DNA of 64,000 nucleotides from Ceriagrion tenellum (lineage: Eukaryota > Arthropoda > Insecta > Odonata > Coenagrionidae). The notes under the pieces are model-generated. The model worked only from the letters and a program-made list of their open reading frames with translations. It had not been told where the DNA came from and did no database searches. The stretch covers positions 95,924,848 to 95,988,847 of the forward strand of contig OY720643.1 in assembly GCA_963169105.1 (NCBI GenBank), in the 5' to 3' direction. Shown one piece after another: positions 22,953-36,141 of the stretch; within the stretch, counting starts at the first letter, position 1, and every line of letters begins with the position of its first letter. Both the position numbers and the translations under genes were made by a program.

Positions 22953-25900
22953 TTTTCTGAAATTCAATTATATTTTAGCACGTAACCATATGGCACATGA
23001 GATATATTTCACATTACCCCGATTGAAGTTGAATATGTCCTCTTCTAATCGATTTTCTTCATATTATTCTATAGATTTCAAACCAAGTTATCAAGAAATT
23101 ACGCCTTGTTAAAGATTTGAAGAAAATGTAACTATTAAAATAGAAATTTTGCCTTAATTTTACAGCCCGCGCAAAAAATCTATTTCAAAACAGGCAAACT
23201 CATTAATTTTGATAAATAAAAATTAAAACTCTTGTGTCGTTTTCATCACAGCATGTACGGAGATTTCCAACGCATAAACACATGTACTTGAATAAAGTGT
23301 GAACCTAGTTGTTTTTAACTTTATTGAAAAGTTAAAAAGTGCCATCAATGACCCGCAATAACCCTCATTTCTCTCATATAATCAGCTCTATAAATTCACA
23401 CTAAAATGAGTTTCACTCTCCAAGACATAAATCTTGAAACTTACCTATTTTAGCCCATTCACAACTGATTTTTTTGCAATTGAATGATATAGTAAAAAAA
23501 GTAAATTAATTCTCTCAGGGGAATAAGGAAATAAAAGCTTATGAAGGTAGGCAGAATAAGCTTGGCTACTGTAAACCAGTTGCCATTGAGAATAATAAAA
23601 ACATGACGAAAAGCCCAGGCGAAACTCAACAGCACCAATGACTTCACGCCGTGGGCAACACTTCGGATTAATATGCAAATCCTTTTCAGAACCTTAAACC
23701 GGAACGGTGGAGAATGACTTCAGCTGTTTTCGATTCCTTGAGAGAGATAATCCCATATTGGGCCCCAAGAGGCTCTTCCCACGCCTCGCCTCATCGCCTC
23801 GATTCTAAATTACGGCTGATTGAACGGAGAGGGGTCCCAGAATAATTGCAGAGAGGAGATGAGGGAGGAAGGAAGGAAGGCAGACAGGTTAGCGGTAAAA
23901 AAGGGGTTAAATTAGGCTGCATTTACGGAGGTGATGGGTGACACAAACCGAACGAAGGAGGCACCAAAGGGACGGAAGGAAAAGGAAGACGTTCACGAGG
24001 GATATCCATTTTCTTTCCCTTTTTTGAGGGAGAAGAAAACACATCGAAGAAAATGACACGGCGTAACAGACTGCTCTAAAGGAAGGTGAGGTGATTCGAA
24101 AAAATATACGAGGATATCGGGTTAAGGAGAAAGAGATGATGAGGAGCTTTTAGAACATGAGAAGGTGCTGGTCTGGAGAACTAAAGGAGATAAGGATATC
24201 GTAGCAAAATGAAGATGTGGTACACAAATGGTTCAAAGAAGAGAAAAGATAGATTAAACTTAAGGATAATGGGGTAAATAACTGATAAATAAGATGTATG
24301 AGTAGATAAATGTGTTGTATAATGGAGACGACATTTAAACTTGAGAGTTTCATCTCCCGTCTTACCTATTGGCATAATTATTTAAACATACACTCATTCA
24401 TCGACTTCTAAATCCTAAGATTGGTTGAGTGAATTCCACAGTTTTTCAAAATCAAATACCAGATCCATTACTCTCAATAACAATCTCAAGCAACGTTCTC
24501 CGCAATTGATAAAGATTTCATTAGCCTTCATCTTGTGGCCTCTATTTTTTCCTTTTAATTGTATTCCTCACAACCCGATAGGGCCTCAGATTGAAGTATA
24601 TCATTCTGGTAATTCTCTTCTACATGGTGTTTCATCGGGTATTTTCCTTTTCTACACTTCTTTGGACTACATAATTTATTTTCCATCACATCATTTGATG
24701 TACAGTTTCCAATACCATTACCAGGTTTTGAAAGTCTACATTTTTTCCTGGTCTGCAATTCCGATGGCCAATGGGTTCGATTCAATAGTGCTACGCTCCA
24801 CACGTGTGATTTAATATGATGTTTCGTATTTTGAATACTTGCCTTTTTTTGAGCAGAATTGTTCCCTTTTCCTCATAAACTCTTTTTTTTATATGGGTTC
24901 TGCTTGACGAGATTATCATTGAAATTCTTCCATCCTTGATCATGTTGCTTTCGAGAAGAGTGAATGAATAGAGTTGCTCGAATTTGTCCACTTACAATAT
25001 GACTTGAGAATTCAGTTTTACACGACTCTACATGGTAGGAATTAAATCTTCTTCATATTAATTTCGATGCTATATTATTGAACCACACTCAAAATAGCAC
25101 AAAGTTAATAGAGCATAATTTGATCATTAAAATAAAAATAATATTAGACAAATTTTATTTGTACGCTGCGTAATTATAAATTATAAGATCCGCTGTCCAA
25201 GAGGACTGTTATTATCATGAGATTAAAATTGATAATGTGATTGGCCATTCAAGAAATTTTATTCCAAGAGGAAAAAACAGGATTATCGGTTTGCATTCCT
25301 TTAAAATATGTAAAGCGGGAAAATATCCGTAAAAGTAGCCGTAAAATCTTCGTACCCGGCTGACAAACTAGTCAAGAAATATACTCGCGTACTATAAATA
25401 AACGAAAAATAATAGTAAGAGAAATTATGTATCATGAAGCGAAAATATACAACTAGATGCACAAAAAAGGTTTTTCTAGAAGTTGTAAAATTTGAAAGAT
25501 GACTGCTGCACTCTATTAGAAGTTTGACTCACCCACAACATTAATAGGCTATAGAGTGTCTGTGTTGAAAAGATGAGGAAGCTGTTGAGAAGAGCCAAAG
25601 AAAGTTCAAAGATTGAAGGAAAACGGTGACATAATTCGCAGAAAGGAAAGGAATAATACGTATAATTTGGATAGGGGCTTAGGGAGATAAAAAAAGAAGG
25701 ATGAAAGAAGGCCAAATAGGAAGTTAAGGTGATTTTTTTATTGGTCAATGAACAAAAAAACAGTAAAAAAGTTAGCCAGCAGGAAAAAGTCTTCCTTTGA
25801 GAGAAGGAAGCTGAAAGAGTCAAACCTTTAGAAGTTAGGTTACATGGCTATGGATTAAAAAGGAAAAAAAATATTTCGCTAATTGGCTGAAGACGTAATT

Positions 25901-26914
25901 ATACGGGGAGACGATATGAATATGGTAAGGAAAACCACCTCTGAAGGAAAATCTCAGAAAGAAGAAGACTCCCAGAATGGCTTTCGGCACGAGTGAAAAA
26001 AATAGTAAGTGTTCAAAAAATTTCATTTAACATTCAAAAGGACGCTAATGAAAAGGTTATGACAATGATTGATAAAATGAGTTGCGCAATGGTTCAAATG
26101 AGAAACCTCTATTTTGTGGATATGATGCTCCAAGGAATCTTGAAACTTTCTATCGTTTGTTCGGTTATTCGAACAGAACATTTACGTTTTGCATGAGAGA
26201 ATATTAACGGGCACACTGCTTAGCAATAAAGGAGTGCATTTTCAAAGGAAAAGGGTAGATGAACGCTGTGGCGTTGAAAAACAAACTTGTTGAAAGGGAA
26301 AGAAAAATCATTTGTGTGGCAATTATGAAAATGTTCTACCGTCAAATGGACTGAAGGTAGCGAATAAAAAGCTCCATAATGGCAAAGACTCCCCTTGGAG
26401 CTATATGTAATGAAGCACGAAGGAATTATATTCAGATAGATAAGTAAAATTCACTGACACCATTCAATTATGATAAGTTAATAACCCAATCCAAATAAGA
26501 AGCACATCAAAGTATAAAAATACTCAGCATAGTAAGCAGCCCCACACTTCTAGTCGAATTACAAGCTTATTGCTACAAGTGTAGTGGAAAAAAGGTATAT
26601 AGAAAGACATGGCATTAAAAAGAGCCCTAATTGTAGAGAATTAGAGGGTAAAAGTATCTAAGGCTATATCAATCCTAATCATTGGAACTTAGAAAGTAGG
26701 AAATAGATTTGTCTTTTCACATACGGTTCCGGGATTAAAAATTTTGAATTTTTATCTTGGGAGTGTTTTCATTCATAAAAGAGAGACACGAAGCCATTGC
26801 GCAGGTGGCGTATAATGTTAATTGAGAACTTCGGTATTTTTTCAGAAAATTTAAATGGTATTCACTCAGGAAACCTCAAACATCATGATCAAGACCAGGC
26901 TGTGCTAATTTCTT
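22953..26914. other. Intergenic sequence with purine-rich patches
   Basis: Purine-rich tracts on the + strand at about 23820-24170 and 25560-25990 explain several minus-strand frames (such as 25476-25823). The frame pair at 24425-24814 (+) and 24555-24803 (-) has no recognised motif. No element could be identified. Confidence 0.4.
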
Positions 26915-27030
26915 TCCACATTCTTCTTCTTCTTCTAAGGTCTATCTGTCCTAGGACAGTTCTAATCTGCACCCTCTATGCTCGTCTACCCTTTGCTGCT
27001 GCCCACAGCTCTTCTTAACTCCTTCCATTC
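26915..27030 (-). repeat. Possible LINE 3' tail with (GAA) repeat
   Basis: On the minus strand a GC-moderate stretch (ctgtgggcagcagcaaaggg, then ggtgcagattagaactgtcc) runs into an agaagaagaagaagaa repeat at about 26920-26936. Several LINE groups end in a short trinucleotide repeat instead of poly-A. No ORF motif long enough to prove this is visible, so it is a suggestion only. Confidence 0.25.
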
Positions 27031-29966
27031 ATAATATCCGTCAAAACATTATTTCTTCGTCATTCTCTTCCTCTCTCTCCCTCAATATTTCCTTAAAATA
27101 TTACTTTAAGCGGGCAATATTTCCTCAGACGAGTCCCATCCAGTTCGCTTTCCTCTTTTTTATTGATCCAAAACTATTCTTTTTCTCTATTATCCTTTCC
27201 AGTTCCTTTCACTTCCAGGTCACTTCCTCGTTTCTCACATTATCACTCCATTTTAATCATTACATCCTTTTGTATGGTTACATTTAAAAACGTTCTACAT
27301 ATATATTCCTACTTTCTCCGAACTTGCTACGTTACTCTTTGCAGGGAATCACAAGATAGTTTTGATACACCTCCATTCTTATAGAGTCCGACACAAGTTG
27401 TAATTTCCTGCGTCAAGTATTTTCCTATGAACGCAGAAAAACAGATCTGCTAGCGGAGCATTTAATTGTGACTCTATTCCATTGATATACCAATGGTAAC
27501 ATACCGACGAGCAATTATTCAGCTATTTAAATCACAGATGAATTCATTTGATGAAACTTCTGAGTCTTAAAAAACTCTATTTTCTCATCATTAAATCTTT
27601 CAATAAATTAAAATGATACTACCCTGAAGATTCATTTTCTAGAAGAAGTTTCTTCTCACTCAAAGCTGTCCCAGATATCCTAGACAAAACTGCAAAAAAT
27701 ATGCAGATGGACGGTTTCCTAAGCTGGGTTAGTTCTGCCAGCATATTGAGAGAAAACGGAAATTCAAATGTAAGTGGGAATTAGATTCGAATCAATCATT
27801 GTCTCCAAACCTTATTAAAATTTCCCCAACAAAAAGGATCAAAAGGCAATTACGGGGAAACAACGAAAGCTCTTGAGGCGAAGCTGTGGAGGAATTATAA
27901 GACTGATACCCCTTTTTCGCGGGGAAAAAGTAGAAAAAAATATGAAGAACCTCGAACAAAGGAGGAACGATAAGCGCAAGTGGTAGGGAAGATCCTAGCG
28001 GGAGATGGAAGGAGGTCGAAAGCGAGAGAAGAAGAAGAATGGGATAGAGAGAGAGAATGAGGGGAAATAGAGGTGAATGATGGAGAAACGAAAGGAGTGC
28101 ATGGTAAAAAAGGACAGGGAAATGACGAAGTGAAAATCGAAAAAGGGATATGGGATGGAGGAGGGCCGAAAAAAAATGAAAAGATTTTTGAGGGATTAGG
28201 GATGGAAATTGGGATTGGAAAATAGCTCAGAAATGAAAAAAAGAACTGAACGTGGGAAAAAACGAGAAAAGTAAAGCTTCCGGAATGACTAGAGAATTTG
28301 CAAGGAAAGGTAGGTACGGAAAAAAACGAAAAAGTCTTAGAGTGCTCCGACGGATAGATTTACTGTCTAGATGACGGATTAAAATAGGCTGAATGCAAAA
28401 GTTAGAAAGTATGACAGAGGATTTTTGAAGTAAGCCGTATTTTGCAAGGGAATATTAAATCCGCGATTTCCCTGTAGTAACGCAGGTAAATCCTCCATAA
28501 CTAATACATGATCCAATTGAAAAACAGACCCATGAGTTTTAGGTTATCTCGTAGCAATATTTTTCAAGTATTCTGCATAATGTTAGAAAACCATGTAAAA
28601 AGACAAAAATATCATATAGTGAGCAGCATCGTGCGATAGCCAACCCATATACAAAGATAAGGCGAATTAAAGGGGATATATAATATCAATAAACAAGATT
28701 CATACCTCAAAAACTCCTGATTGTGGGAGCGTAATTTATTGAGTCAGGTTATCATACCACGCATAGTTTTTTCAGCTTATCGAATAATTTTACACAGGAT
28801 TTATTGCGTAACTGCGCATATTTAGCCAGGTTTTTTGTTTTGCAAAATCATAATTTTTAGTTAATTCACAGTTATTTTTATGTGAATTATAATCGATTCT
28901 TTTACTGGACCATTACGGTAAATTCTACACTTAAAGACAAAAGTTACCATTGCAACATAGATGGAATGAATAACAGCAAAGGATTCAGAAAAATAGGCAC
29001 TAGTGTCCAAGAAACATGATTACTATTACCTTCAAGGTTGAGATATCAAGCATGGAAAACGCACATAATAAAGTAGATATGATGACTAGCCACTAGCCAA
29101 TAAATAAGAGACTATTTCTGAGGTTTTCATTCCAACTGCTCAACTGCAAGATTATGCTGCAACTGCATTGCAATTACGTCTATCGGCATTTCATTTATGG
29201 CTGCTAACCGCCACAATAAACCTAAAAAATATTAATAAAAAAGGAAGTGTAATGGCCACATAATGCATATATTAATTAAAAATTGAAACAGGTTAACAGA
29301 AAATTATCTACTGCTTCAGTTATCGATTCCAGCCAAGTAATGGACTCGTATAGTTTATTAAGTTTGTTCTTTTAAATCTTTACGCATAGGTAGCAAAGAG
29401 ATGAAATCATATGTGCATTAGGAGGGGTAGGAATATAGATGCAGAGTTGAGTATACTTACAAAAGAAACGATGGGTGCCCCTCAAGAGAATAATTTCTTC
29501 GAAAAGCTAATGGAGAGAGAGACAGAGAGCAAAACTTGAGCTTAATTCCCAGAATCCTTGAGGAATTCTTGAAACTTCAAGACAACTTTCACTTTCAATT
29601 TGCTCCTCTCACTCAAAACTGACATGCAGACGGCGACATGAGTGGCTCTCAAACTAGGAATGGGCAAGATGTTTGGCCGGAGAAACTTCTCAACACCAGC
29701 TGTGGTCCAAATAAATGAATATTTCAACTGTTATTTCGAATATGCCGCTTAATCGACTGCGTTAATATTTGTTTTTACGTTTAAGAGGTTTGAAAGGATG
29801 TTAAGCTTAGACAAAATGGTCAGAGCTTGCCAGAAAAGAGGTCTGTAATCAGCAAAGATATTATTGTTCATGGTATGCCATATGAAGGACTCTTAAATAG
29901 CAGATTATTGACAAACACAACGCTTAAACTAAGCTCTGCAAATGGATATGTTTCAAAAATGACAAG
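27031..29966. other. Intergenic sequence, pyrimidine- then purine-rich
   Basis: 27050-27260 is C/T-rich on the + strand and 27940-28350 is G/A-rich. Neither shows a domain or splice pattern. A short GA repeat lies near 29512-29530. The rest is AT-rich. Confidence 0.4.
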
Positions 29967-30287
29967 CAGGAGCCTTAAGTAAGCATACCTGGAGGTCTTG
30001 ATGCCTGGAGGGAGCCCTTGATAACGTTGGTTCCTGGATTAAGCGTTGAATTAGAAGTGTGAAGTGTCTCTGAACCAAAAATTAAACACATTAGCGAAGT
30101 TTATCAGAAAAAACAAGTGTTTTAATTAAGCATGAAGCTATTTTAGTAGTTGTTTTTAGCAATAAACGTCGCTAATGTGTTTTATTCTCAATCAGAGACC
30201 CTTTAAACTTCTATTTCCACACTTACTTAAATTCCAGGACTCCTCATTGGCATCGAGAACTCCAGGTATACTTACTTGTGGCTCCTT
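29967..30287. mobile_element. Foldback (MITE-like) element, about 150-bp arms
   Basis: Seen: the left arm (from aggagccttaagtaagcata, then cctggaggtcttgatgcc) and the right arm, reverse complemented (aggagccacaagtaagtata, then cctggagttctcgatgcc), align over about 150 bases with small gaps. They share tagaagt, gtctctga and aaacacattagcga blocks further in. The remaining loop is short (roughly 30 bases near 30125). No coding capacity. Inference: a miniature inverted-repeat transposable element or a foldback element. The superfamily is not set because no clear target duplication was seen. Confidence 0.7.
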
Positions 30288-31442
30288 TATGCTTACTTCA
30301 TGCTGAATATCAAACACTTAATAATCTCCGGCAAATTTGTGGGAGAATGCCAAGGGTTTTTTATTCAGCATGAATATAGACAACTTCCACCAAGAACAGC
30401 CAGATACAGTTTAATTTAAACTAGAGCTAGTAATTCTGCAAAGTGTCTGCAAACACAGCTGAAAATAAGTGAATAGAAAAAATGTATAGCCATTGAAAAT
30501 ATCTAACGGCAAGAGTTCTTCATTAAGATAATCAAGACAAGCTATTAATAATCAAAGCAGAATGAAGCAGTTACGGTTTTTTTAAGGCTATCTCCTTCAT
30601 TTAGATCATTCGTGCAGTTTTCTACAATCTCATTCATGTAAGAAAAAATAACGCATATGAAATTGTGATATATTGCTCAGAAAACATCAAATTTTTGGTG
30701 TCATTGAATATTTAGTCGATCTTTTAACTCCGCATATTGTGAATTGAGCATATTTTGTTGTGGTAATCCTCTGGAAATTGAGATGATTAAACGACAAAAG
30801 TATGCCACAGCACCTAAATTATAAGTCATTCACAGTATCATTAGCTGATTTGGAACTCGATACCGCGGTCTTTGGATGGATAGGTATGCTGTTAAAATGC
30901 CTATCGGGTTACTGTGAATTTTAAAGAAAAACATTTAGCACTAATTGCCATTAAAAATACTAAATGATAGAGTTTTATTACTCAATTGGTCAGTACCATC
31001 ATCAATTAACTGCCGAGTAACTTCAACGAAGTTATCTATGGTAATCACCCAAATGTATTGAATACTGCGCAAAAATCACTCGCCTGGATTGATGTGTGAA
31101 CATAGATGCCATTTTATACTGACACTGCTTGCTAGTTAAGCATTTCAGTTCCAAATCATTTTGATTTGTTTACAGAAAACTCATTTTTCATTGAAGTTAG
31201 TATTTCACATGGGTACAGTGGCACTTACCTCAATTACATGCGTACTAATGGTAGCATATGCATGATACTTGAGGGAAAACCCTCCTCTTTAAATTACCTA
31301 CGGAATTCACAGTGGTAAATAATGGTTGGGTAAATAACCAAATTAAAGGCCTGACATTTTTTTCAGCTTACCCAAACGGTGCGTTGTTTTTTAAACAAAA
31401 ACTTGAACAAAAATTGTAAATCTTCGAAATACCATTATTCAG
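30288..31442. other. AT-rich spacer
   Basis: A 13-bp perfect inverted repeat (ttcatgctgaata at about 30298, reverse complement at about 30362) lies just right of the foldback element. Nothing else is recognised. Confidence 0.4.
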
Positions 31443-31803
31443 CTAACCCTCGATGGATGGAACTTTGAAACATCAGCATGAAAAAAATACTGCTACTATA
31501 TTAGTATTTTAGCATACCTCATTAGCATACCTTTTTGAAACTTTCGTAATTAATCCTTCATATGGCAGCTGAAACTACTTTTTTCAGAGCTCCACCAGGC
31601 ACGCCACTGTCAGTGAATTGCGTCACATATTCATCTATTCAAATTATTTGGCTAACCACCGAAAGACACGCAAACTACACACTTTATCCAAAGCGTTACG
31701 TTTTGGCCCAGTGCAGCAACTAAATGGAAAAACCCCTTAGCAAACATATATTTCAATGATTTTGAAACATAACAATTTTACTCTCTTGGCCATCGAGGAT
31801 TAA
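31443..31803 (+). mobile_element. Non-autonomous piggyBac-like element, family P copy 1
   Basis: Seen: the left end is ctaaccctcgatggatgg and the right end, reverse complemented, is ttaatcctcgatggccaag. A TTAA is intact on the right and mutated to CTAA on the left. It shares with the copy at 57374 the subterminal gaaacatcagcatgaaaaaa and the inner block gtcagtgaattgcgtcaca, and the order is the same. Known: TTAA target duplication is the piggyBac hallmark. Inference: a non-autonomous piggyBac-type family. This copy is shorter by roughly 135 bp in its left half. The partial frame it carries is broken by stops. Confidence 0.65.
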
Positions 31804-32574
31804 ATGGTAAATAAGCAAAATACACGAAAAAGAAATTGTGTTTAAAATACAAATTACTTATGTAAATACTAAAATAGATGAAGTAGTCGCAAGACATCAC
31901 AACAAGTGTAGTCTCATGATGGCGTGTAGAAATCACGAGTTATAACGAAAATCGTCCGTATTAGATTTCGAGCAAAATACGAATAAACTCGTGATCTGTC
32001 CACTACGTATTGACTGGCGTGATACTGAAGGATCCGAGTTTATAAGCCAGTCCAGGTGAATTACTTTCCAACAGTAAATTTAGCAGTGCGGCTCCAATTA
32101 ATTGCAGTGGGAGGCTGAACCATCCCTCAGTACACATAGAAAGACACATGCGGCCAAGTAAGATTTACGTCGCGCCGGCAGATAAGCGGATGCATATCAC
32201 TCGCAAACTCCCCGCGTGCCATGCGTGAAATCTTTTCAACGCCACCGAGTGAAGGTCCCTTTAAGAAATAGAAGTGCGGGACGCGAAGAGGAGATGAAGG
32301 CGGTACGAAATTATGCAGCTCAAAGGAGAGGAACGCCACTTCCACGCTCTCAACGCTCCTCACGCCATAACTCGGTTTTATAGAAGGAGAGAATGGGGAA
32401 GAAGGGTGAAGACGAGACTATTTACGCTCTCGAGCTTTCCTTTCCCTACAAAAAACGAGAAGGAACACCCAGAGAAGGGTGAACGACTGCGTGCGAGGAA
32501 GATGAAATCGAAGCAGGAAACTACGATGAGTGAGGGCAAGGAATATGTATTCCTCATGTTATCTACAAGTGTTA
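31804..32574. other. Intergenic sequence with GC-richer patch
   Basis: 32130-32560 is richer in G and C with overlapping short frames on both strands (to 32363 minus, 32624 plus). No motif or splice structure supports either. Confidence 0.4.
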
Positions 32575-32745
32575 GCCAAGCAAAGCCTGTTTGGTTTAGC
32601 CAGCTGATAATACTCGGCAATTGAGAGATAACATCCATACACCAAGAGTTGAAATTTGCCGAGAAAATATCAATTGAGTCGAAGGGTATTCGATCCTGGA
32701 TCTCCCAGTTTCTGGTCAGGTTTTAGCCAGCTACACTGACAGTTT
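32575..32745 (-). mobile_element. Decayed SINE with tRNA-like head
   Basis: On the minus strand an A-box-like tagctggctaaaacc (32733-32719) is followed at typical tRNA spacing by aactgggagatccaggatcg and a B-box-like ggatcgaatac (32696-32686). A body with aaatttcaactcttgg follows. The second ggtttagccagct (32592 on +) suggests an internal or neighbouring copy of the head. One promoter base change (ggTtcga to ggAtcga) and the lack of clear ends make this less certain than the SINE at 22770. Confidence 0.45.
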
Positions 32746-35649
32746 ACTATTAAAGTAAGGCCCAAACAATTTACACACTCCTCACGAGATAACTCTATCC
32801 CCTTCCCCTACCAACGCATGGCAGAACAATCGATAGCCCTTAGTCTGAAAGAATGATTTTCTGAGGATTTCCTCTCGAGCTCCAATATGTGGCCTCATAT
32901 CGCGAGAAAACGTCTAGAAATCTTGGCATAAGAAGACTACTTGAGCTTATACCTGGTATCTTTCGATGCCTATCCCACTGGAGCCCGTGTTTCTAAAACC
33001 TATCAAAAGAAACCGGGTTTTGGGGTTCAATGCGTGGTCAATCAAATTGTGGGCGGATTTTGTACGATCGCCTTTCCCAAATTCCCTCTTACTTCCATTT
33101 AACCGTAGGTTCCGAGCCTCTCTTTCCATTGTCAATGGCCAATTACCCTGTAAAATCCTAAACGCCAAAGATACAAATGTAGAAGTGAAGGTACCTTAAA
33201 TTCACTCCTCTTTGTTTATGCAGCAGATACTCATGTTTACACCTTAGAATAGAGCCAATTTCTCGTATCATTTCAAAATCACATCTTTCGACAAATGATT
33301 TCGTATGGAGATCGATTCGCTGTGTACATAAAATTCTCAACAACTCCCTCTCTCTCTCTCAGGTCACGAATATGGTTCAGTCATCTGCACTGATTTCAGT
33401 TCTGAATATTATGCTGACCTAAGAGTCTTTAAAGATATATAAATCTTAATAGTTTACAATACAGAAGCTCTGCTCGTTTTTTTTTCGCCAAGAGTTACTA
33501 AAGAAAAAATGATCGGAGAGCGAAATATCTATCCCCCTCTAATAATAGATACTATCTCCTAAATCCCTTAAAGCAGAATAAGATCTGTTCAGGCCATTGA
33601 TGTTATTGGAGAGGGCATAACATCATCATACTGTAGCCGGGCAACCAAAATAACAACCATATAGGATATCCCAGCTCCTTACTTCCCTTTGGAATGCATG
33701 ACAGGATGGTAAAGTCAAATTTGCGGTTTTAAAGCAAAAATATCCACCATCTGATTGAAATTTTAAAACATTGACCCATGAAACCAGTACTGTCAATTTG
33801 TTTCAAGTCCTATAGATTATACTAAATTATACTATAGTTTTCACCAGTAATGCGAATTGTTATTTATGTAAAAAAATAAAAATAAATATGTTTAGAAAAT
33901 GCAAATTATAGGAGTAAGTTTAGGCTAATTTTCACATAGTTATCGATGTGAAATATCGTAAAATTGCCAAATTTATGCATCAGCCCGAAGGCGCTACACA
34001 GAAATTAGGACTAACAATGATGACGCGTAGCCTATGCCCGCGTTACAGCTTCTGCGACTGTCCACAATTGCAAGAACCCCTACCTCAATGGTTCCGACAG
34101 TAGAGTTTAGGATGCAAATTTCAGGGCAAGGAAGAGCCAGAGGTAATCGGTAAGCGGAGCAAGGTTCAAGAAGAAAAGGGTTTCACTAAGTACGAGCGTA
34201 ATGAAACGAAAACGGATTGACAATCGAAGCATATGGGTTGGGCATCCTTTTCCTAAAGTGAGAGGGGAAATGGCGTTTTAGCCCAGCAAATTATATTGGT
34301 TATTCATCTAGTGGTATGTTGCATAGATGAGAATCAATGCAATATAATAATTATTGACCTAAAGTTTCTTTAAATTATTCTTTCTAGATTCATTCGTCAA
34401 AAGTATTTCATTTCAAATACGTGGTGTAAACATTCTGAACATGGTGTAAACATCTCTTAATTATCAATATCTGTCAGTTTTCAGTAATAGTCAGATTGAA
34501 AATCGAACAGGAATGGATGAAATCGCCATTTTTCAACGAATAATATTTAAAAGCTAAATCCCTTTCCATGATAATAAGTGTTTTAGTCAGCTGTTGACAG
34601 TAGGTTTCTTACTTAAAATCACAATGTTTTTCGTTATTGAATCAACGACAATATTTCTGAAATAACTTTGGTCCTGGTTTATTAAATAAATTATAATTTA
34701 CAGGAATTATATGATAGTTTAACGCTAATACTATTTTCATTACGACTTTCTCAACATGTGAATAAATTAGAAAAGCATGTTCAAGAAAATGAAAACACTT
34801 AGTCCATAAATGAAAAATATAATTGTTTAAGCATAAGAAAGCATCTAGATGAGTAATGTAGAATGAATTCTGTGAGGTGACAACCATACAACTTTAAAAC
34901 GCCTTATCTACATGAATAAGCCACATAATTGTACACACACTACACTAATAATCCTAAGAAGTTATGAAGACAAGAGCATAATGCTTGAAAAAATTAACCA
35001 GAGACTGGTCTAGGGAGAGCATAATCTCCATTGAACCCTCTTCGTATGACGCATTGAAGACGGTATGAAAAGACTTGCCTCTCGAGTCCAGCCAAATATT
35101 AGCTCTCGTTAGCAAGCGGTCTGGTAAAGAATCCGAGGTAAATAGGCGGCCTTGAATGATAGATAAGTCAGCCAAGGTGCAAAAGAGTGCGGTGTGCAGT
35201 TCACGGTGGTGCCTGAAGGAAAGACCCGACGGGATGAACTCGAGTGAATAAAGGCAACGGACTCCTCACTAAAGTGCGGCACCTCACCGAGGACTTGCGT
35301 TCTGCTCGCGAGGAAAACACCTTTATGCTGTAGGTACACTTGAGTGTGTAAAGATAAACCCTCTCCAGCCCACGAAGGCACAAGACGTTATGGAGCGACT
35401 TTAAGGGAGCATGATGCTCAAACACGAGAATGTCCTTCACCAAAGCGAGGAATGCAAGTTCTATTAGACTGAGAAACACCCTCTGACGGAGCTCGACAAA
35501 TACCGAGACAATTTTGCTTCGCTAGTAACCAGCCCAGAATACTTTCACGGGAGAAGATTCTTATCACATACAAAAAGTAATTACGATTCTAAAACTCAAG
35601 AAACTTAAAAGGTTGACTCTATAAGCCAATTGACAATTCGAAAAATTAA
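32746..35649. other. Intergenic sequence without recognised gene
   Basis: A CT microsatellite lies at 33344-33361. A short direct repeat (tggtgtaaacat) occurs twice at about 34424-34452. A GC-richer patch at 35100-35480 holds overlapping minus-strand frames in different phases, which could be an old broken coding piece, but no family is recognised. Confidence 0.4.
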
Positions 35650-36141
35650 GAGTAGGAATGCTCAGGGAAAAAAAAGCATTAGGAGAAGTTAAGGAATGCC
35701 TAAAATTTAGGAGTGTCAAAATGGATTTAAATAATATTTGCGTTTATTATGGAGTATGGTTTTGTATGGATCAAAAACGTCAAAAATAAGGAAAAGTGAA
35801 AATAATAAATCTTTGAGATGTGGCTCTGGTGAAATATAGGGAAGATACGACGGTAGGATAAAGTTACAAATGAAAAGTAACTGAGATTGGTTGGAGAGGA
35901 GCGAACAATGCTGAAAAGTGTAGCGAAGGAAAAGGCAAATAGGATGAGCCACGTATTACGAAGAGATGGTTTGCATAAATTTTTTAAATAAGGATAGATA
36001 AATAAACTAAGAGGGAGAGGAAGGAAGCGATTTGGTCAGATTTAATGAGAGGAGGAAGTACCTCGCACAAAACATTAATGCCTGGAACTATCAAATCATT
36101 GAGATCTGTCGATGGGTAGATTCACTGAAAGGATGAGACCA
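35650..36141 (+). pseudogene. Decayed LINE reverse transcriptase C-terminal fragment
   Basis: Seen on the + strand across frameshifts: KALGEVKECLKFRSVKMDLN, then WSMVLYGSKT, then EERTMLKSVAKEKANRM, SHVLRRDGLHKF, KLRGRGRKRFGQI and LSMGR, with many stops. Known: the WSVxLYGSETW, EERTML, RxxWxGHVLRxDGLL and RGRGRKR blocks in this order mark the region behind the reverse transcriptase core of non-LTR elements. Inference: a 5'-truncated, long-inactive LINE of the same general type as the fragment at 2641 but of a different subfamily, since the motif wording differs. Confidence 0.85.

Noticed and set aside
24760..24800. Third SINE, based on a ggttcgattc box
   Set aside because: No A box at the right distance and no SINE-like body.
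35109..35479. Broken gene in overlapping minus-strand frames
   Set aside because: Frames overlap in different phases in a GC-richer patch, but no family motif could be found in any of them.
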